64,000 bases of DNA. Origin: Ensifer sp. LCM 4579 (GTDB taxonomy: Bacteria > Pseudomonadota > Alphaproteobacteria > Rhizobiales > Rhizobiaceae). The notes beneath the pieces were generated by a model. It made no database searches and had not been told where the DNA came from. It saw only the letters and a list, made by a program, of their open reading frames with translations. Positions within the stretch are counted from its first letter, which is position 1. Each line of letters opens with the position of its first letter. The stretch covers positions 45,591 through 109,590 of the forward strand of contig NZ_MDDV01000017.1 of NCBI RefSeq assembly GCF_001854885.1, in the 5' to 3' direction. Made by a program: the position numbers and the translations under genes. Below, one piece after another: positions 62,778 through 64,000 of this stretch.

Positions 62778-64000
62778 ATGGCAACCGAAGGTTTCTCTCT
62801 TTCAGCCGCTGCAGACGCTCTGACGGCAGACAACGAGGCAGCGCATGACGATCTCGTCGCAAAGGGCGGGCGCCTCGTCGCGCAAGCGGCCGATCCGTCT
62901 GAGCCGCAACTCCTGGATCCGGCTACCGGCGGGCCGGCCGATGACAGCGGAGCCGCACCCGTTGCCGAGATGCCCGAGAGCGTCAAGGCGGATGCGAACA
63001 ACGTCGTGCGGCTCCCGGCCGGCATCTCGCTTGAAAACATCAAGGTCGTCGGTAACGACATCGTGCTGGAACAGCCCGGCGGGGCCGAAATCAGAATTGA
63101 AAATGCGGCTCTGAATATCCCCACCTTCGTAATCGGCGATGCGGAGATCCCGCGCGAAACGCTGGTGGCTGTCCTCGAAGGCAATGGCATCAACGTCGCC
63201 GCGGGGCCCGACGGAACCATCAGCGTGGTTTCCGGTCAGAGCAGCGGCGGCGATTTCTCCGAAGCTTCCGGCGACATTGGCGATGCGGGGCCGGCGATCG
63301 ATCTCTTGCCGCCGACCGCCTTGCAGTTTCCCGAGCTTGAACAGCAGGAGCTCCGCCTATTCGCTGAGCTTGAAAACGAGCGGCCTTCCATTTCTCCCGA
63401 TCCTGACGGCGGCAGTACCGGCAGCATCGGCGTGAGCGACAGACAGGTCGATGAAGCAGGCCTTACAGATGGATCGCGTGCGGGCGACGGTAGCGCAACG
63501 GTTACGGGTGTCTTTGTCCTCTCCGATCCTGATGGTCTCGACGACATAGCCAGCCTGACCATCAATGGACAGACTTTCGCCATCGGCAATCTCGTCGGAC
63601 AGACGATCGCTGGTCAGTATGGTACGTTGACGGTTACCTCGTACAATGCCTCCACAGGCGTGGTGGAGTACGTCTACGAATTGACGAAATCAATCACAAG
63701 TTCCGAGGGAGGTAACGGCGCGAATATCGAACAGGACCGTGATGTCTTCGACCTCACGGTCACCGATAGCAGCGGAGCGAGTGGCTCGGCGACATTGCGC
63801 ATCGACATCGTCGACGACGTGCCGGTGATCGGCGTCACGGCAGCGGCGTCGGAAGTCGTCGAGGGCCAGAGCCTCGATGGCGGCTGGACGCTGACGGCGG
63901 GCGCCGACGGCGTGACCTCCGTGGATGTCACGGCGGGCGGCGTCACCAAGGCGCTGACGCTTTCCAGCGGGCAGTTCGTGAGCTTCGCGCTCGCCGAGGG
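62778..64000 (+). CDS. large repeat adhesin, 5' part (runs off the window)
   Basis: The frame is open from the ATG at 62778 (GGGGGA site 7 bases upstream) to the window end, 407 codons without a stop. It is an acidic, non-hydrophobic protein without a signal peptide, as for type I secreted adhesins. Residues about 70-135 form a distinct N-terminal module (VVRLPAGISLENIKVVGNDIV...). A VAAG sequence lies at 140-143. From about 215 the pattern is T1SS-143/VCBS-like repeats (VFVLSDPDGLDD ... DLTVTDSSGASGSATLRIDIVDD). It is the probable substrate of the exporter and the LapG-like protease next to it. Confidence 0.9.
   Translation, partial: MATEGFSLSAAADALTADNEAAHDDLVAKGGRLVAQAADPSEPQLLDPATGGPADDSGAAPVAEMPESVKADANNVVRLPAGISLENIKVVGNDIVLEQPGGAEIRIENAALNIPTFVIGDAEIPRETLVAVLEGNGINVAAGPDGTISVVSGQSSGGDFSEASGDIGDAGPAIDLLPPTALQFPELEQQELRLFAELENERPSISPDPDGGSTGSIGVSDRQVDEAGLTDGSRAGDGSATVTGVFVLSDPDGLDDIASLTINGQTFAIGNLVGQTIAGQYGTLTVTSYNASTGVVEYVYELTKSITSSEGGNGANIEQDRDVFDLTVTDSSGASGSATLRIDIVDDVPVIGVTAAASEVVEGQSLDGGWTLTAGADGVTSVDVTAGGVTKALTLSSGQFVSFALAE

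Overview
The window looks like part of a Sinorhizobium (Ensifer) replicon. It is GC-rich, densely packed, and carries a succinoglycan-type exo cluster in the S. meliloti pSymB gene order, with thiD next to exoP. Relative to S. meliloti, exoH, exoT, exoW and exoV are absent from their expected positions. As far as I recall this resembles the S. fredii group, so an S. fredii-like megaplasmid is my best guess. That assignment is inferred from gene content, not from a database match.

Layout. 1-7.5 kb: CBS-BON protein, PfkB sugar kinase, a P1B metal ATPase fused to a hemerythrin domain (Nia-like), a secreted serine hydrolase, a 1-Cys peroxiredoxin, and thiD behind a TPP riboswitch. 7.7-25.3 kb: exopolysaccharide cluster exoP-N-O-M-A-L-K, exoI, exoU and exoX on the minus strand, exoY-F-Q-Z on the plus strand, and exoB on the minus strand. 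25.6-28.7 kb: parDE toxin-antitoxin, queCDE (7-deazaguanine synthesis) and a small XRE regulator. 28.9-33.6 kb: HWE histidine kinase plus response regulator, and the RTX/GH16 glycanase exsH. 33.7-37.7 kb: a divergent sugar ABC system with an epimerase. 37.7-41.5 kb: S41 protease-like protein, a small membrane protein whose 3' end lies in a MITE-like element, an M50-CBS metalloprotease and a small secreted protein. 41.8-49.3 kb: LacI-controlled sugar operon (dehydrogenase, TIM-barrel isomerase, ABC importer) with a clear operator. 49.6-54.7 kb: bioBFDAZ with BioR-type boxes. 54.8-64 kb: a type I secretion locus with a degenerate GGDEF membrane protein, TolC, ABC exporter, HlyD, a ribbon-helix-helix protein, a LapG-like protease and the start of a very large repeat adhesin that runs off the window.

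How it fits together. ExoY starts the lipid-linked repeat unit, ExoA/L/M/O/U extend it, ExoP/F/Q polymerise and export it, ExoN and ExoB supply UDP-sugars, ExoX restrains ExoY, and ExoK and ExsH cut the polymer. The 54.8-64 kb locus has the parts of a Lap-type adhesin retention system: type I exporter, periplasmic LapG-like cysteine protease and large adhesin. It lacks a standard LapD. Instead there is a membrane protein with a broken GGDEF active site but an intact RxxD motif, which makes it the most interesting candidate for an undescribed control arrangement.

Regulatory and repeat elements include a TPP riboswitch, LacI and BioR operators, rho-independent terminators, modular RIME-like palindromes (two full copies and two half copies) and a 170-bp inverted-repeat element. 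I saw no tRNA or rRNA gene, no CRISPR array and no complete insertion sequence.
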